Assembly (NCBI GenBank): GCA_934675585.1
Contig: CAKUQY010000004.1
Span: 32,688-96,687, forward strand
DNA: 64,000 bases
From: an uncultured Opitutales bacterium
Lineage (GTDB): Bacteria; Verrucomicrobiota; Verrucomicrobiia; Opitutales; UBA953
Direction: 5' to 3'
A program made the position numbers and the translations under genes. How positions within the stretch are numbered: the stretch's first letter is position 1; each line of letters starts with the position of its first letter. Below the pieces are notes generated by a model, which ran no database searches, was not told the origin of the DNA, and worked only from the letters and a program-made list of their open reading frames with translations. Positions 25,751 to 36,185 of this stretch are shown here, in pieces.

Positions 25751-28700
25751 TTATTTTGTTTCAGGAGTTTCTTCTGGTTTATACGCATCTTTACACGCTT
25801 GGTAATAGTGGAAACGATGTGTTACCACGTCTTGCGCCTTTGCGTAGAGTTCGGCTGCATGTTCAGGATTTGCGCGTTGCAATCCCTTAAAGCGCGTTTC
25901 TTGGTTCATGAGTTCCATCAACGGCGTTTTTGGTGCTGGGCAATCGAGCGAGAATGGATTCTTTCCCGCCGCAATGTTTGCAGGATTGTAGCGGAAGATT
26001 GGCCAGTAGCCAGATTCGACAGCGATCTTTTGGTGGATTGGACCTTCAGCGAGGTTTTTATAACCATGAGCGATACAGTGTGCGTAGCAAATAATAATTG
26101 CTGGACCATCGTATGCTTCGGCTTCTTTCATCGCTTGGACAACTTGAGTATCTTTGTAGCCGAGAGAAACGCGAGCGACATAAGCGTTGCCGTATTGAAC
26201 TGCGATTTGTGCGAGGTCTTTCTTTGGCATTTTTTTACCCGAAGCTGCAAATTTTGCAACTGCAGCGAGCGAGGTTGATTTTGACATTTGTCCGCCGGTA
26301 TTTGAATAAACTTCGGTATCGAGCACGAGCACTTTGATATTTTTGCCAGAAGCGATCGCGTGATCGAGTCCTCCGTAGCCAATATCATAAGCCCAGCCGT
26401 CGCCGCCGATGATCCAAACGTTTTTCTTGACCAAATAATCAGCCAAACCGATCAAGCGTTTGCAAGTTGGGCATTCTGGCGAAAGCATTGATTTCAGTTC
26501 TGCCACGCGTGCGCGTTGGGCTGCGATGTCAGCGTCGGTCGATTGTGGCGATTCGAGAAGTGCTTTTGCTTTATCTTCTGAAATTTTACCTTCTGCGACC
26601 ATTTCGTTGAGCATTTGCGCAGCGATCTCCGCCTTTTTATCGATTGCGTAGCGCATACCGAGACCAAATTCGGCGTTGTCTTCAAAAAGCGAGTTTGCCC
26701 AAGCTGGGCCACGTCCGTTTTCGTCAACCGCGTATGGCGTTGTTGGCAAATTGCCACCATAAATTGACGAGCAACCTGTTGCATTTGCGATGTAAGCGCG
26801 ATCGCCGAAAAGTTGGGTCATCAACTTGATGTATGGAGTTTCGCCACAAGCCGCGCAAGCGCCCGAGAATTCGATGAGCGGTTGTTTAAATTGCGAATCT
26901 TTGATCGTGTCGCCGAGAACGGTGCGATCTGGATTTGGCAATTTCAGGAAGAAATTCCAATTATCGCGTTCTGCATCGTGCAATGGTTTTTGTGGAGCCA
27001 TTGTGAGTGCGCGTTTGTCTTCTTTTGTTGGGCAGACAATCGTGCAAACGCCGCAACCAGTGCAGTCTTCTGGCGCTACTTGGATCGTGAAGAGATTTCC
27101 TGGAAGTTTTGGAGCTTTGAAAGGAACGCCCTTGAATGTCGCGGGAGCGCCTGCTTTGAGGTTTTCAGGATAGAATTTTGCGCGAATTGCCGCGTGAGGA
27201 CAGATCGTCACGCACTTGTTACATTGAATACAATTTTCTGGATTCCAAACAGGAATGCGGTCTGCGAGGTCGCGTTTTTCAAATTGCGTTGTTGCGCTTG
27301 GGAAACAACCATCGACAGGCATTGCCGAGGTTGGGATCAAGTCGCCCTTGTTTGCAATCATCATCGCTTGCACTTTTTTGAAGAATTCGGGAGCGCCTTC
27401 ATAAGTTGGCACTTCGACTGGCTTCGCGTCGGCATCGACCGTTGCGGGAACGACGATTTCATGGAGATTTGCGAGTGAACTATCAACTGCCTTGAAGTTC
27501 ATTTGCACCACGTCGTCGCCTTTTTTCGCGTAAGTTTTTTGAATTGATTTTTTGATTTGTGCAATCGCTTCATCTTTTGGCAAAACACCAGCGAGTGCAA
27601 AGAAGCAAGCTTGCAAAACCGTATTGGTGCGTCCGCGCATACCTGAATCAGCTGCGACTTTCGACGCGTCGATGACGTAAACATGGAGTTTTTTTGCAAT
27701 GATTTCTTCTTGCCATTCGCGCGGGAAACGTTTCCAAGTTTCTTCAGGTGTAAATGGCGAATTCAAAAGCACCGTTGCGCCCTCTTTTGCGTAATCGAGC
27801 ACTGGTTGGCGACCGATGTAAGCATATTGTGAGCAAGCGACAAAGTTTGCTTTTTGAATGACATAAGCTGAACGAATTGGTTTTGGGCCAAAACGCAAGT
27901 GCGAAACGGTTGAGCCGCCCGATTTTTTTGAGTCATAAACGAAATAGCCTTGCGCGTAGTTTGGTGTATTTTCGCCAATAATTTTAATCGAGTTTTTATT
28001 TGCGCCCACAGTGCCGTCTGCGCCGAGACCCACAAACACTGCGCGGGTGACATCGTCAGATTCAACATCGAACGAATTGTCCCAATCGAGTGAAGTGTTT
28101 GTCAAATCGTCATAAATACCAATTGTAAAGCGTTTTTTAGGAGCATCTTTTGCGAGCTCGTCATAAATTGCTTTCACCATTCCAGGATTAAATTCTTTCG
28201 AACCAATACCGTAGCGACCGCCGATGATTGTTGGCACTGGCCTGCCTGATTCAAGATAAGCAGCCATCACCGTCAAAAGCAATGGTTCGCCGATTGAGCC
28301 CGGCTCTTTGGTGCGGTCGAGCACTGCGATTTTCTTTGCTGTCGCGGGAACGCATTTCAAGAATGCTTCTGCGTCAAATGGCAAGAACATGCGCACTTTT
28401 ACCAAGCCGAGTTTTGTGCCTCTTGCATTGAGCGCGTCAATCGTTTCTGCAATCGTATCGCAAGAAGAACCCATCGAAACAATAACTTTTTCCGCATCCG
28501 CCGCGCCATAATAATCGTAAAGATGATATTGACGACCCGTCGCCGCCGCAAATTTATCCATCATCGATTGCACAATCGCGGGAACGGCATCGTAATATTT
28601 ATTTACTGATTCGCGACCTTGGAAGTACACGTCAGGATTTTGCGCCGTGCCGTGAATATTTGGACGATCTGGAGTCATTGCGCGGGAACGGAAAGCTTCG

Positions 28701-29308
28701 ATATCTGCTTCGTCAATCACTGCGCGAATTTCATCGTCTGAAATTGTTTGAATTTTTGAAACTTCGTGTGAGGTGCGGAAACCATCAAAGAAGTGCATAA
28801 ACGGAACGCGCGATTTGAGCGATGCCGCGTGCGCGATTAAAGCAAAGTCTTCTGCTTCTTGACCATTGGTCGAATTAAGCATTGCGAAACCTGTCGAGCG
28901 ACAACCCATCACGTCCGAGTGGTCGCCAAAAATCGAAAGTGCATTCGTTGCCAATGCGCGAGCCGTCACGTGCATTGTGAACGGAATCAATTCGCCTGCG
29001 ATTTTGTACATGTTTGGAATCATGAGCAACAAGCCCTGCGATGCCGTAAATGTCGTCGTCAAAGCGCCCGTCAACAACGAGCCGTGCACCGCACCAGCCA
29101 CGCCGCCTTCTGATTGCAATTGCTCAACTGACGGAATGACATTCCAAAGATTGGGTTGCTTTTTAGCGGCCCATTCATCGCAACTTTCTGCCATTGGCGA
29201 AGAAGGTGTGATTGGATAAATCGCGATCACTTCACTCAAGCGATATGCTACTGACGCCACTGCTTCGTTGGCATCCATCGTTTTAAATTTTGAAGTAGAA
29301 TTTGCCAT
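25751..29308 (-). CDS. nifJ: Pyruvate:ferredoxin/flavodoxin oxidoreductase
   Basis: 1185 residues, the normal single-chain length. Domain I/II: TMDANEAVASVAYRLSEV, YPITPSSPMAESCDEW, FTASQGLLLMIPNMYKIAGE. Two 4Fe-4S sites: CIQCNKCVTICPHAAI (about residue 690) and CTGCGVCTIVCPTK (about 745). C-terminal TPP domain: SGACAACGETPYIKL, GCSSIYGGNLPTTPYA, IIGGDGWAYDIGYGGLDHA and DTEVYSNTGGQMSKST. It oxidises pyruvate to acetyl-CoA and CO2 with low-potential reduction, the hallmark of anaerobic metabolism. Monocistronic by layout, with own terminator. Four to five motif copies in 3.5 kb, all in weakly conserved stretches. Confidence 0.97.
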   Translation of the reverse strand: MANSTSKFKTMDANEAVASVAYRLSEVIAIYPITPSSPMAESCDEWAAKKQPNLWNVIPSVEQLQSEGGVAGAVHGSLLTGALTTTFTASQGLLLMIPNMYKIAGELIPFTMHVTARALATNALSIFGDHSDVMGCRSTGFAMLNSTNGQEAEDFALIAHAASLKSRVPFMHFFDGFRTSHEVSKIQTISDDEIRAVIDEADIEAFRSRAMTPDRPNIHGTAQNPDVYFQGRESVNKYYDAVPAIVQSMMDKFAAATGRQYHLYDYYGAADAEKVIVSMGSSCDTIAETIDALNARGTKLGLVKVRMFLPFDAEAFLKCVPATAKKIAVLDRTKEPGSIGEPLLLTVMAAYLESGRPVPTIIGGRYGIGSKEFNPGMVKAIYDELAKDAPKKRFTIGIYDDLTNTSLDWDNSFDVESDDVTRAVFVGLGADGTVGANKNSIKIIGENTPNYAQGYFVYDSKKSGGSTVSHLRFGPKPIRSAYVIQKANFVACSQYAYIGRQPVLDYAKEGATVLLNSPFTPEETWKRFPREWQEEIIAKKLHVYVIDASKVAADSGMRGRTNTVLQACFFALAGVLPKDEAIAQIKKSIQKTYAKKGDDVVQMNFKAVDSSLANLHEIVVPATVDADAKPVEVPTYEGAPEFFKKVQAMMIANKGDLIPTSAMPVDGCFPSATTQFEKRDLADRIPVWNPENCIQCNKCVTICPHAAIRAKFYPENLKAGAPATFKGVPFKAPKLPGNLFTIQVAPEDCTGCGVCTIVCPTKEDKRALTMAPQKPLHDAERDNWNFFLKLPNPDRTVLGDTIKDSQFKQPLIEFSGACAACGETPYIKLMTQLFGDRAYIANATGCSSIYGGNLPTTPYAVDENGRGPAWANSLFEDNAEFGLGMRYAIDKKAEIAAQMLNEMVAEGKISEDKAKALLESPQSTDADIAAQRARVAELKSMLSPECPTCKRLIGLADYLVKKNVWIIGGDGWAYDIGYGGLDHAIASGKNIKVLVLDTEVYSNTGGQMSKSTSLAAVAKFAASGKKMPKKDLAQIAVQYGNAYVARVSLGYKDTQVVQAMKEAEAYDGPAIIICYAHCIAHGYKNLAEGPIHQKIAVESGYWPIFRYNPANIAAGKNPFSLDCPAPKTPLMELMNQETRFKGLQRANPEHAAELYAKAQDVVTHRFHYYQACKDAYKPEETPETK

Positions 29309-29388
29309 AAGTAACTATTATTTTGCGCCGAAAACCGCGCCGTTGCAAGTTTTTTCACCTGCAACAACAAAAAAGAAAAGAGAAAAAT

Positions 29389-30579
29389 TTAGCCCAAAAA
29401 CGACGTTCCCGCGTTCCCACAAGTCAAGGTCGCGACGCTCATGCCGTGAATAATTTTTTTGTCGAGCGGACAAAATGTTGCGAGCGTTCCCGCCCAATGC
29501 GCGTTCCCGTCAAAATAAAAATAATACGGGCAAATGCGTGCGCGCGCCATTTTGCCGTTCCCGCCAACCGCTTCCACTTTGCAAGGTTTGCAATAGCGCT
29601 GGCAAACATAAAGCGTTTCATTTTGATTTTCAATTGCGGACAATGCGCGTTCCCATTCTACCGCCGAACAATCAGCGCCGATTACCACACTGTGCGCGCC
29701 CCAAGCCAACGGCGAAAATCCACTCGCTTTCAAAACAAATTGCGCACGCTGTTTTTGTGAAAGATTTTTTAAAACCGGCGTTCCCGCGCGCGCATCGCCC
29801 AAAATCCAAGTCTCGGGAACGATTTTTTTTAGCAATTGCAAATCGTTTGCGGGAACGACTTTTTGCCAAAAATCAGCCAAACGCGGATGCCACAAAAGCG
29901 CCAATGATAATTTTTCTTCTTGAAACGCACGCATTGGGGGCAAAACGACAACGTTCCCGCGCTCAACCGCCAACGGCAATTTTTGACAATCGCCCAAATT
30001 TGGCAAATCGAACAATTCAAAAAAGCGATAAATCACATCCAAGCGCGTTCCCGCCGCGTCAAAAACGCCCTGCTCGTTCACGCGCAAAGTTTCAGCGGGA
30101 ACAACTTTTATCGACGTTCCCGCAACCAAATATTCCATTTCTGGACGATAAACCGCCGATTCTTCGCTGATGACGACCGCGACATTTTTTCGCGTTCCCG
30201 CCAACGATTTTTGAAAATACTCTAGGATTTGCGTTCCCGCAAGAAATTCACGCTCGAGCGCTGCGGTTTGGCCGATTCCGCCGGGAACGCTATCCAATTC
30301 GCACAACGCAAAACCATTTTCGGTAATCAACAAATCGGGACGCATGACGGGTGGCAAAATATTGCGCACGGCAGCGTGCATTTGATGCTCGATGAGTGCT
30401 TGCGGTTTACCAAAATTATAAAAATCGCGCACCCAATCAAATTGCAAATACGCTTGTTCAATCGCGCAATAAAATGCGGGAACGGCTGTTTGCAACTGGC
30501 GCAAAACCGCTAATTGCTCAAAATTTGGAACCCACGAGCGCGTCGCGGGAACCCATTTTTTATCGGCAAACAATTGCAT
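29389..30579 (-). CDS. Conserved hypothetical protein, possible ATP-grasp-like enzyme, saturated with motif-encoded AGT/VPA
   Basis: 396 residues, no signal peptide. Conserved-looking blocks: LLITENGFALCELDSVPGG, IGQTAALEREF, AQFVLKASGFSPLAWGAHSVVIG and LYVCQRYCKPCKVE. The layout (acidic CELDSVPGG, later FVLKASGFS with a Lys, glycine-rich stretch) recalls ATP-grasp ligases of the glutathionylspermidine-synthase type, but I cannot assign it. AGT occurs seven times and VPA four times, nearly all encoded by GCGGGAACG or its complement, in about 1.2 kb with 18 motif copies. It lies between enolase and nifJ, each separated by gaps. Confidence 0.6.
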   Translation of the reverse strand: MQLFADKKWVPATRSWVPNFEQLAVLRQLQTAVPAFYCAIEQAYLQFDWVRDFYNFGKPQALIEHQMHAAVRNILPPVMRPDLLITENGFALCELDSVPGGIGQTAALEREFLAGTQILEYFQKSLAGTRKNVAVVISEESAVYRPEMEYLVAGTSIKVVPAETLRVNEQGVFDAAGTRLDVIYRFFELFDLPNLGDCQKLPLAVERGNVVVLPPMRAFQEEKLSLALLWHPRLADFWQKVVPANDLQLLKKIVPETWILGDARAGTPVLKNLSQKQRAQFVLKASGFSPLAWGAHSVVIGADCSAVEWERALSAIENQNETLYVCQRYCKPCKVEAVGGNGKMARARICPYYFYFDGNAHWAGTLATFCPLDKKIIHGMSVATLTCGNAGTSFLG

Positions 30580-30744
30580 GGAGAGGAAGAGGAAAAAGAA
30601 TTTTTGGAAACGAATTCCGCGAATTTTTCGAACGGGCGTTGCGGTTTGTTCTCAAACTTCGCGTCCTTCGTGTGAGATTTTAAAGCGTTCCCGCAAAATC
30701 GCGCTTCGTTTAATTTGTGAAATTCGTTAATCAAAAATCAAAAA

Positions 30745-30772
30745 ACCGTTCCCGAGAAATCGCGGGAACGGT
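30745..30772 (-). terminator. Enolase terminator, inverted motif pair
   Basis: ACCGTTCCCG and CGGGAACGGT form a perfect 10-bp stem with an 8-nt loop; minus strand continues with T6 (30740-30745). Confidence 0.88.
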
Positions 30773-30794
30773 CTTTTAGTGTTGCTGAAACGGC

Positions 30795-32168
<1,374 letters not shown>

Positions 32169-32257
32169 TTAAACGCTCCCGCGCGGGAACGCAATAATTA
32201 AAGCAAAAATTAATAATGTGCAAATTACAATAAAAAAATCGTATAATAATATTATCT

Positions 32258-32452
32258 ATGAAAACACCGTTTAAATTTTTTGCTTTAAGTTCACTCATTT
32301 TCGCGGGAACGCTTTGCGGGAACGAAAAATTGCGTTCCACAATTATTTACGACGACGGCGACGCGTTCCCGCCAAAACCAGCGCGAGCATTTTTGTCGCA
32401 GAATCTATCAAAACCAAACAATTCGCTAGCCCATTCGAAAAATTCGGCTTAA
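32258..32452 (+). CDS. Possible small secreted protein
   Basis: 64 residues with a plausible signal peptide (MKTPFKFFALSSLIFAGTLCGN), again with AGT from the motif. The remainder (IIYDDGDAFPPKPARAFLSQ...) has no recognised domain. A good -10 (TATAAT, 32242-32247) precedes it, with a weak -35; no Shine-Dalgarno. It is followed by repeat R1. It could be a real orphan peptide or a decayed gene start. Confidence 0.4.
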   Translation: MKTPFKFFALSSLIFAGTLCGNEKLRSTIIYDDGDAFPPKPARAFLSQNLSKPNNSLAHSKNSA

Positions 32453-32491
32453 TTCGGTGATAAAAATTTTGCGTTCCCGCAAACTCTCAAC

Positions 32492-32683
32492 TTTTTTAGT
32501 TCACTCCCTTCGGGACTGGTGTTATTTTTGTTTAACCCCCACACGCGAGACGCGCATTCGCGCGACTATGACGATGACAATGACGATGACCGAGTTTGAA
32601 AATAACTGAAATAAAATTCGCTCGCTTTTGTGGGGGTTAGCCATCGCGGGAACGCGTTCCCGCAATTTCAGTGCCTTCGGCAC
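32492..32683 (-). repeat. Dispersed intergenic repeat R1, copy 2 (inverse)
   Basis: Inverse copy of 25104-25286. Where copy 1 reads CTAAAATCGCTTGCGATGG, this copy reads a longer stretch containing the 18-bp palindrome GCGGGAACGCGTTCCCGC (32646-32663), so a double motif is present here and absent there. Confidence 0.9.
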
Positions 32684-32738
32684 AAAAAACCTATTTATTC
32701 CTACTAAACCTACGGCACTTCAATTTCCCGTTCCCGCG

Positions 32739-33548
32739 TTATTGCGCCAATTCGTCGAGCAATCTTTCGTAATCGATTTCTTTGATCGCTTCTTGAAATG
32801 CTTGGTCGTCGAGAATTTTTGTAATTTGCGGATTTGTCAGCAAGCCATCTACATCGCCATCGGCTATCATTGATTGCACTTCGTCGGAATTAAAAATCGG
32901 GTAAACCGACGGAAGCGTCAGCACCGATTGCACTTCATCGGCATGCAAAAATTTTCTAAATTTTCGTGGCTCGCTCGCAATAATTACCAATTGTTCTAAT
33001 TGGCGTTTTGTTTTTGCGGGCATCGGGTCCCAACGCGCGATCGTGTCAAAACACGGCACGTTCCCGAGCGATTGTTGTGTGTAAACCGCGCCGCGCGCGA
33101 GCGTAGCGACGACCGACTCTGAATGTTTTCTTGAAGAAAGCAATGTTGCGCCGAGCGTTCCCGCAGCATTAACCACCAACACCACAACAGCGATCATAAA
33201 AATGCCAAGCCAACAACCGACAAGCGCGCCCAAAATTGGCCATTCGTTTTCGCCGGTGGCTTTTGACAATTGCGAACGCCCCCAAGCCCAAAGAATCGAA
33301 AAAACGATGAGCCAAACAACCGTTCCCGTGAGCAAAATTCCCAGCAAACCGCGCAAAATCCACGGGATCGTCGTTCCCGCAAAAATCGTAAATCCAAGCG
33401 GCGAACCAAACAGCCACGAGCAAATTGACGCGACAAAAAACGCGATCAACGGCGCCAAACAACGAATCGGCCCCACCTTACAGCCGCGCCAAGCATTGCG
33501 AAAAAGCAAGGCGACAAAAAGCAAAGTAAACAAAACCGTCAAAAACAT
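32739..33548 (-). CDS. CvpA-family membrane protein
   Basis: 269 residues. Four hydrophobic segments in the first 140 residues, beginning MFLTVLFTLLFVALLFRNAWRGCKVGPIRCLAPLIAFFVA, where the RG.K.G.IR.L turn after the first helix is the CvpA hallmark. The C-terminal 120 residues are soluble and include two similar stretches, ADEVQSVLTLPSVYPIF and SDEVQSMIADGDVDGLL. In E. coli CvpA is linked to envelope integrity and colicin V export; the soluble extension is not part of that family as I know it. It is transcribed 40 bp downstream of the kinase gene's neighbour region. Confidence 0.75.
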   Translation of the reverse strand: MFLTVLFTLLFVALLFRNAWRGCKVGPIRCLAPLIAFFVASICSWLFGSPLGFTIFAGTTIPWILRGLLGILLTGTVVWLIVFSILWAWGRSQLSKATGENEWPILGALVGCWLGIFMIAVVVLVVNAAGTLGATLLSSRKHSESVVATLARGAVYTQQSLGNVPCFDTIARWDPMPAKTKRQLEQLVIIASEPRKFRKFLHADEVQSVLTLPSVYPIFNSDEVQSMIADGDVDGLLTNPQITKILDDQAFQEAIKEIDYERLLDELAQ

Positions 33549-33588
33549 TTTAAAACGCCGTTCCCGTCAAACGCTTGCGCGGGAACGC

Positions 33589-34692
33589 TTAAACTCCAAT
33601 AATTTTACGAATTTGCGATTCGTGGTTTTCAATACTTTCAACGAGTTTGAATTGCACGAGCGCGCGCTTTAAATTGTGGCCGTTGTATTTTGTTTTAAAA
33701 TACGTATCGCCGTTGAGATAGTCCGCAAAAAAGCGCAAACCCAGCTCGAGTGGCAAAATGCGAATCGCGTCATAAACATACAAATAATCAACTTCGCTGA
33801 GAAATTTTTTAGCATGGCGTTTGTAGCCGCGCCAAATCGACGCGAACAAATCAACATCACAACGCACGCTGCTCAAATCTCCCGCGTCTTCACCTGCGGG
33901 ATTGCAAGCCGAACGCACCGCATCGCCGATGTCCGCGTGAATGAGCCCTGGCTGAATCGTATCCAAATCAATAATCGACGTTCCCTTGCCCGTCGCTTCA
34001 TCAATCAAAATATTTCCGACTTTTGGGTCGCCGTGTGTTGGTTGCAATTTGAGCGTTCCCGCCGCTTTTGCGTTTTCGAAAACGGGAATAAAATCGCGGC
34101 GCTCTTCGATAAAGCGCATACATGTGCGCGCCTCGCGATGTTCTGCCAACAATTCTTTTGCGTATTTGCTATTTTTTACCGCGTCGAGTTGTTCGAGATA
34201 ATTGGGCGTAATGTGAAAACCTTCAATCACATAACCGAGCGATTTCACAGGAATGTCATTGATTAAATTGTGAAAAAATCCTAACACCGTTCCCGCCTCG
34301 TAAGCGTGGTCGCCCGACTGCACCGTTTCAAACGATTGCGCGGACGCGATGTAAGTAATCGCGCGCCACAAATCGCCGTTCGCGTCTTCGTAAAAATCTT
34401 TGCCGTCGTGCGTTTGAATAATTTTGGGCAATTGCCAAATGCGGTCTGAATCTTCGTTGATTTCTTTCAGCTTCGCATGGCAGATGTCGGTAACCACGCG
34501 CATATTGTCCATAATGACCGACGGCTGCGGGAACACATTTTTGCGAATGCGTTGCAAAATAAAACGGCGTTCCGAATACGATGTGCGAAAAATTACGTGA
34601 TAAGTGTCGTTAATATTTCCCGAGCCATAAGGCACTGCCGAAACCAACTGACCGTTAACTTCAAATTGTTTTGCGATAAGAGAAGCGTTCAT
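33589..34692 (-). CDS. APH-fold sugar/N-acetylhexosamine 1-kinase-like phosphotransferase
   Basis: 367 residues from the ATG at 34692 (MNASLIAKQFEVNG). APH kinase fold: nucleotide loop YGSGNINDTYHV, ERRFILQRIRKNVF, catalytic loop LQPTHGDPKVGNILID and metal-binding IIDLDTIQPGLIHADIGDAVR. The N-terminal layout and the ILQRINxxVF-type segment match N-acetylhexosamine 1-kinase (NahK) and related enzymes more than drug kinases. It would phosphorylate GlcNAc/GalNAc at C1 after release by GH20 or GH123-type enzymes (inference). It sits just upstream of the CvpA-like gene on the same strand. Confidence 0.8.
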   Translation of the reverse strand: MNASLIAKQFEVNGQLVSAVPYGSGNINDTYHVIFRTSYSERRFILQRIRKNVFPQPSVIMDNMRVVTDICHAKLKEINEDSDRIWQLPKIIQTHDGKDFYEDANGDLWRAITYIASAQSFETVQSGDHAYEAGTVLGFFHNLINDIPVKSLGYVIEGFHITPNYLEQLDAVKNSKYAKELLAEHREARTCMRFIEERRDFIPVFENAKAAGTLKLQPTHGDPKVGNILIDEATGKGTSIIDLDTIQPGLIHADIGDAVRSACNPAGEDAGDLSSVRCDVDLFASIWRGYKRHAKKFLSEVDYLYVYDAIRILPLELGLRFFADYLNGDTYFKTKYNGHNLKRALVQFKLVESIENHESQIRKIIGV

Positions 34693-34787
34693 AAAAATAG
34701 TAAAAAAGGGTTTTAATTCACTAACGATTATAAATTTTTGCGTTCCCGCGGGCAAATTATAAATTGCGTTCCCGCAAAAATAAAAAC

Positions 34788-34819
34788 GCGTTCCCGCGAA
34801 ATTGCTTTCACGGGAACGC
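34788..34819 (-). terminator. Terminator of the PEP-CTERM gene, inverted motif pair
   Basis: GCGTTCCCG (34788-34796) and CGGGAACGC (34811-34819), 9-bp stem; minus strand then TTTTTA. Another pair of motif copies lies just beyond (34740-34776). Confidence 0.85.
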
Positions 34820-34839
34820 CGAATTGTTATGAAAAAATC

Positions 34840-35661
34840 TTATTTGCGGGAACGGCGACGGCGCGCACCGACCAACGCCAACGCACCCAAGCCAGCCAAC
34901 AAGCCAAACGCCGATGGCTCTGGAACGATCAGCGAGCCGACTTCGCTCTGAGAAAGAGCTTTGGTCCAAAGCGTGATGTTGCCGATTTCAGCGGACGGGA
35001 ACTGTCGACCGTTGCCGAAAGCCGCGCCGAACTGAATTCCCGTCAGCGCCTGGTCGGTGGCCGCCGTCCAGTTGTCCCATTTTGCCTTCTCCTGCCCGTC
35101 GACATAAAGTTTGAGCGTTTTCGAGGAGGTCATGTCCGAAACAATCGTCACCGTCGACTGTCCGGAAAATCTGCTGATGAGTCCCGTCTCGAGATTGTTC
35201 GACGTGTTAATCCCCGCAAAGGCGGAGGCTCCGCCGACCTTGTTGCCGAGGCTCAGCTTGCCGCTCGTGTCCGCGAAGAGCTGGAGCGAGTTGCCGTCGC
35301 CGCTCGACGTATTCTTTGAATAGAGCGAAACCATCGTTTGCCAGTTGTTCGCGGTGAAGCTGTAAACATCAAAGCTCAACGTGAAATCTCCGTTCGAAAA
35401 AGAATTGCCGATACCAGACTTCCACGGGCGATTGCCGTCGCTGGAGCTCAGCTTCGCTTTGCCGCTCTCCACCGTGAACGTGTTATTTGAGTTCCACGCG
35501 CTCGCTCCCGCGACCGGTGTGCCGGAGTTGCCGGAGAAGTCCCAAGCGACGTAGACATTGCTCTTCAGCGATTCGTCCAAGCTGTTATAGCCTTTGGAGG
35601 CCGCGAACCCCGACAGCGTTCCCGCGGCGAGGAGCGTGGCTATTGTAATAATATTTTTCAT
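34840..35661 (-). CDS. PEP-CTERM-anchored LamG-like surface protein
   Basis: 273 residues. Signal peptide MKNIITIATLLAAGTLSGFA; the middle (about 60-230) is a beta-rich LamG/concanavalin-type domain (GDFTLSFDVYSFTANNWQTMVSLY, VTIVSDMTSSKTLKLYVDGQEKAKWD, IGNITLWTKALSQSE). The C-terminus VPEPSAFGLLAGLGALALVGARRRRSRK shows PEP motif, hydrophobic helix and Arg cluster; such proteins are sorted by exosortase. GC and codon use are clearly higher than neighbours, and the window motif is missing from the interior, appearing only in the signal peptide and the Arg tail. This suggests recent transfer or paralog conversion with motif at the edges. Confidence 0.88.
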   Translation of the reverse strand: MKNIITIATLLAAGTLSGFAASKGYNSLDESLKSNVYVAWDFSGNSGTPVAGASAWNSNNTFTVESGKAKLSSSDGNRPWKSGIGNSFSNGDFTLSFDVYSFTANNWQTMVSLYSKNTSSGDGNSLQLFADTSGKLSLGNKVGGASAFAGINTSNNLETGLISRFSGQSTVTIVSDMTSSKTLKLYVDGQEKAKWDNWTAATDQALTGIQFGAAFGNGRQFPSAEIGNITLWTKALSQSEVGSLIVPEPSAFGLLAGLGALALVGARRRRSRK

Positions 35662-35794
35662 ATTTTGTGTATATTTATTTAGGTTATTGTTGAATGTTAT
35701 TTTTTAGAACTACAAAAATTCTAAAACTCAAAAAAAAAAAAACGCAAGCACAAAATTAAATTCGCGTTCCCGCAAGATTAAAAAATCAAAAAAA

Positions 35795-35850
35795 ATTCTT
35801 CGTTTTCTTTAGCGAGCGAACGCGAGTAGGTGCTCTTAAATTCTTTTTTT
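35795..35850 (-). repeat. Dispersed intergenic repeat R3, copy 1
   Basis: Reverse complement reads AGAATTTAAGAGCACCTACT then CGCGTTCGCTCGCTAAAG; 42121-42172 reads AGAATTAAAGAGAACCTACT then CGCTTTGCTCGTTAAAG. About 50 bp, roughly 75-80% alike by eye. Confidence 0.7.
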
Positions 35851-35886
35851 TCTTGTTCCCGCGCCTGCCGTTCCCGTTACGAAGAA

Positions 35887-36031
35887 TAAAAACAACCGTT
35901 GTCGTCGCTAACGCCGTTTTCTAACGAAAACGATTAGGGGCGAAAATAAAATTCGTCGAAATATTTTATTTTTCGCGGGAACGCGAGCGTTAGCGAGCGA
36001 CGTTAGTTGCGACAAAGGTTGTTTTGTTTTT
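35887..36031. repeat. 145-bp imperfect inverted repeat
   Basis: Left arm AAAACAACCGTTGTCGTCGC, CTAACG; right arm CGTTAGTTGCGACAAAGGTT, GTTTT. The centre has its own hairpin CGAAAATAAAA/TTTTATTTTTCG. One GCGGGAACG copy is inside. No T run, so probably not a terminator; it could be a small mobile element or an RNA hairpin. Confidence 0.65.
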
Positions 36032-36185
36032 CCGTTCCCGCGCGTCTGCGTTGCCTTAGCAACGCGCCCAAAAAATCTTCGTGCCTTTGTGTCCTTCGTG
36101 CGAGAAAATTTTCCGTTCCCGCGAGATTTTCACGGGAACGCATTTCAACTCTCAACTATAAACTATCAACTATAAATTATAAACT

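Larger units (their letters stand above)
35662..36185. other. 524-bp gene-free region with repeats R3, R4 and a long inverted repeat
   Basis: No credible ORF. Contains a run of A12 near 35730, repeat R3 (35795-35850), a long imperfect hairpin (35887-36031) that includes repeat R4, several motif copies, and AT-rich tandem TATAAACTAT-type words (36150-36185) just before the nadB stop. Confidence 0.75.
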
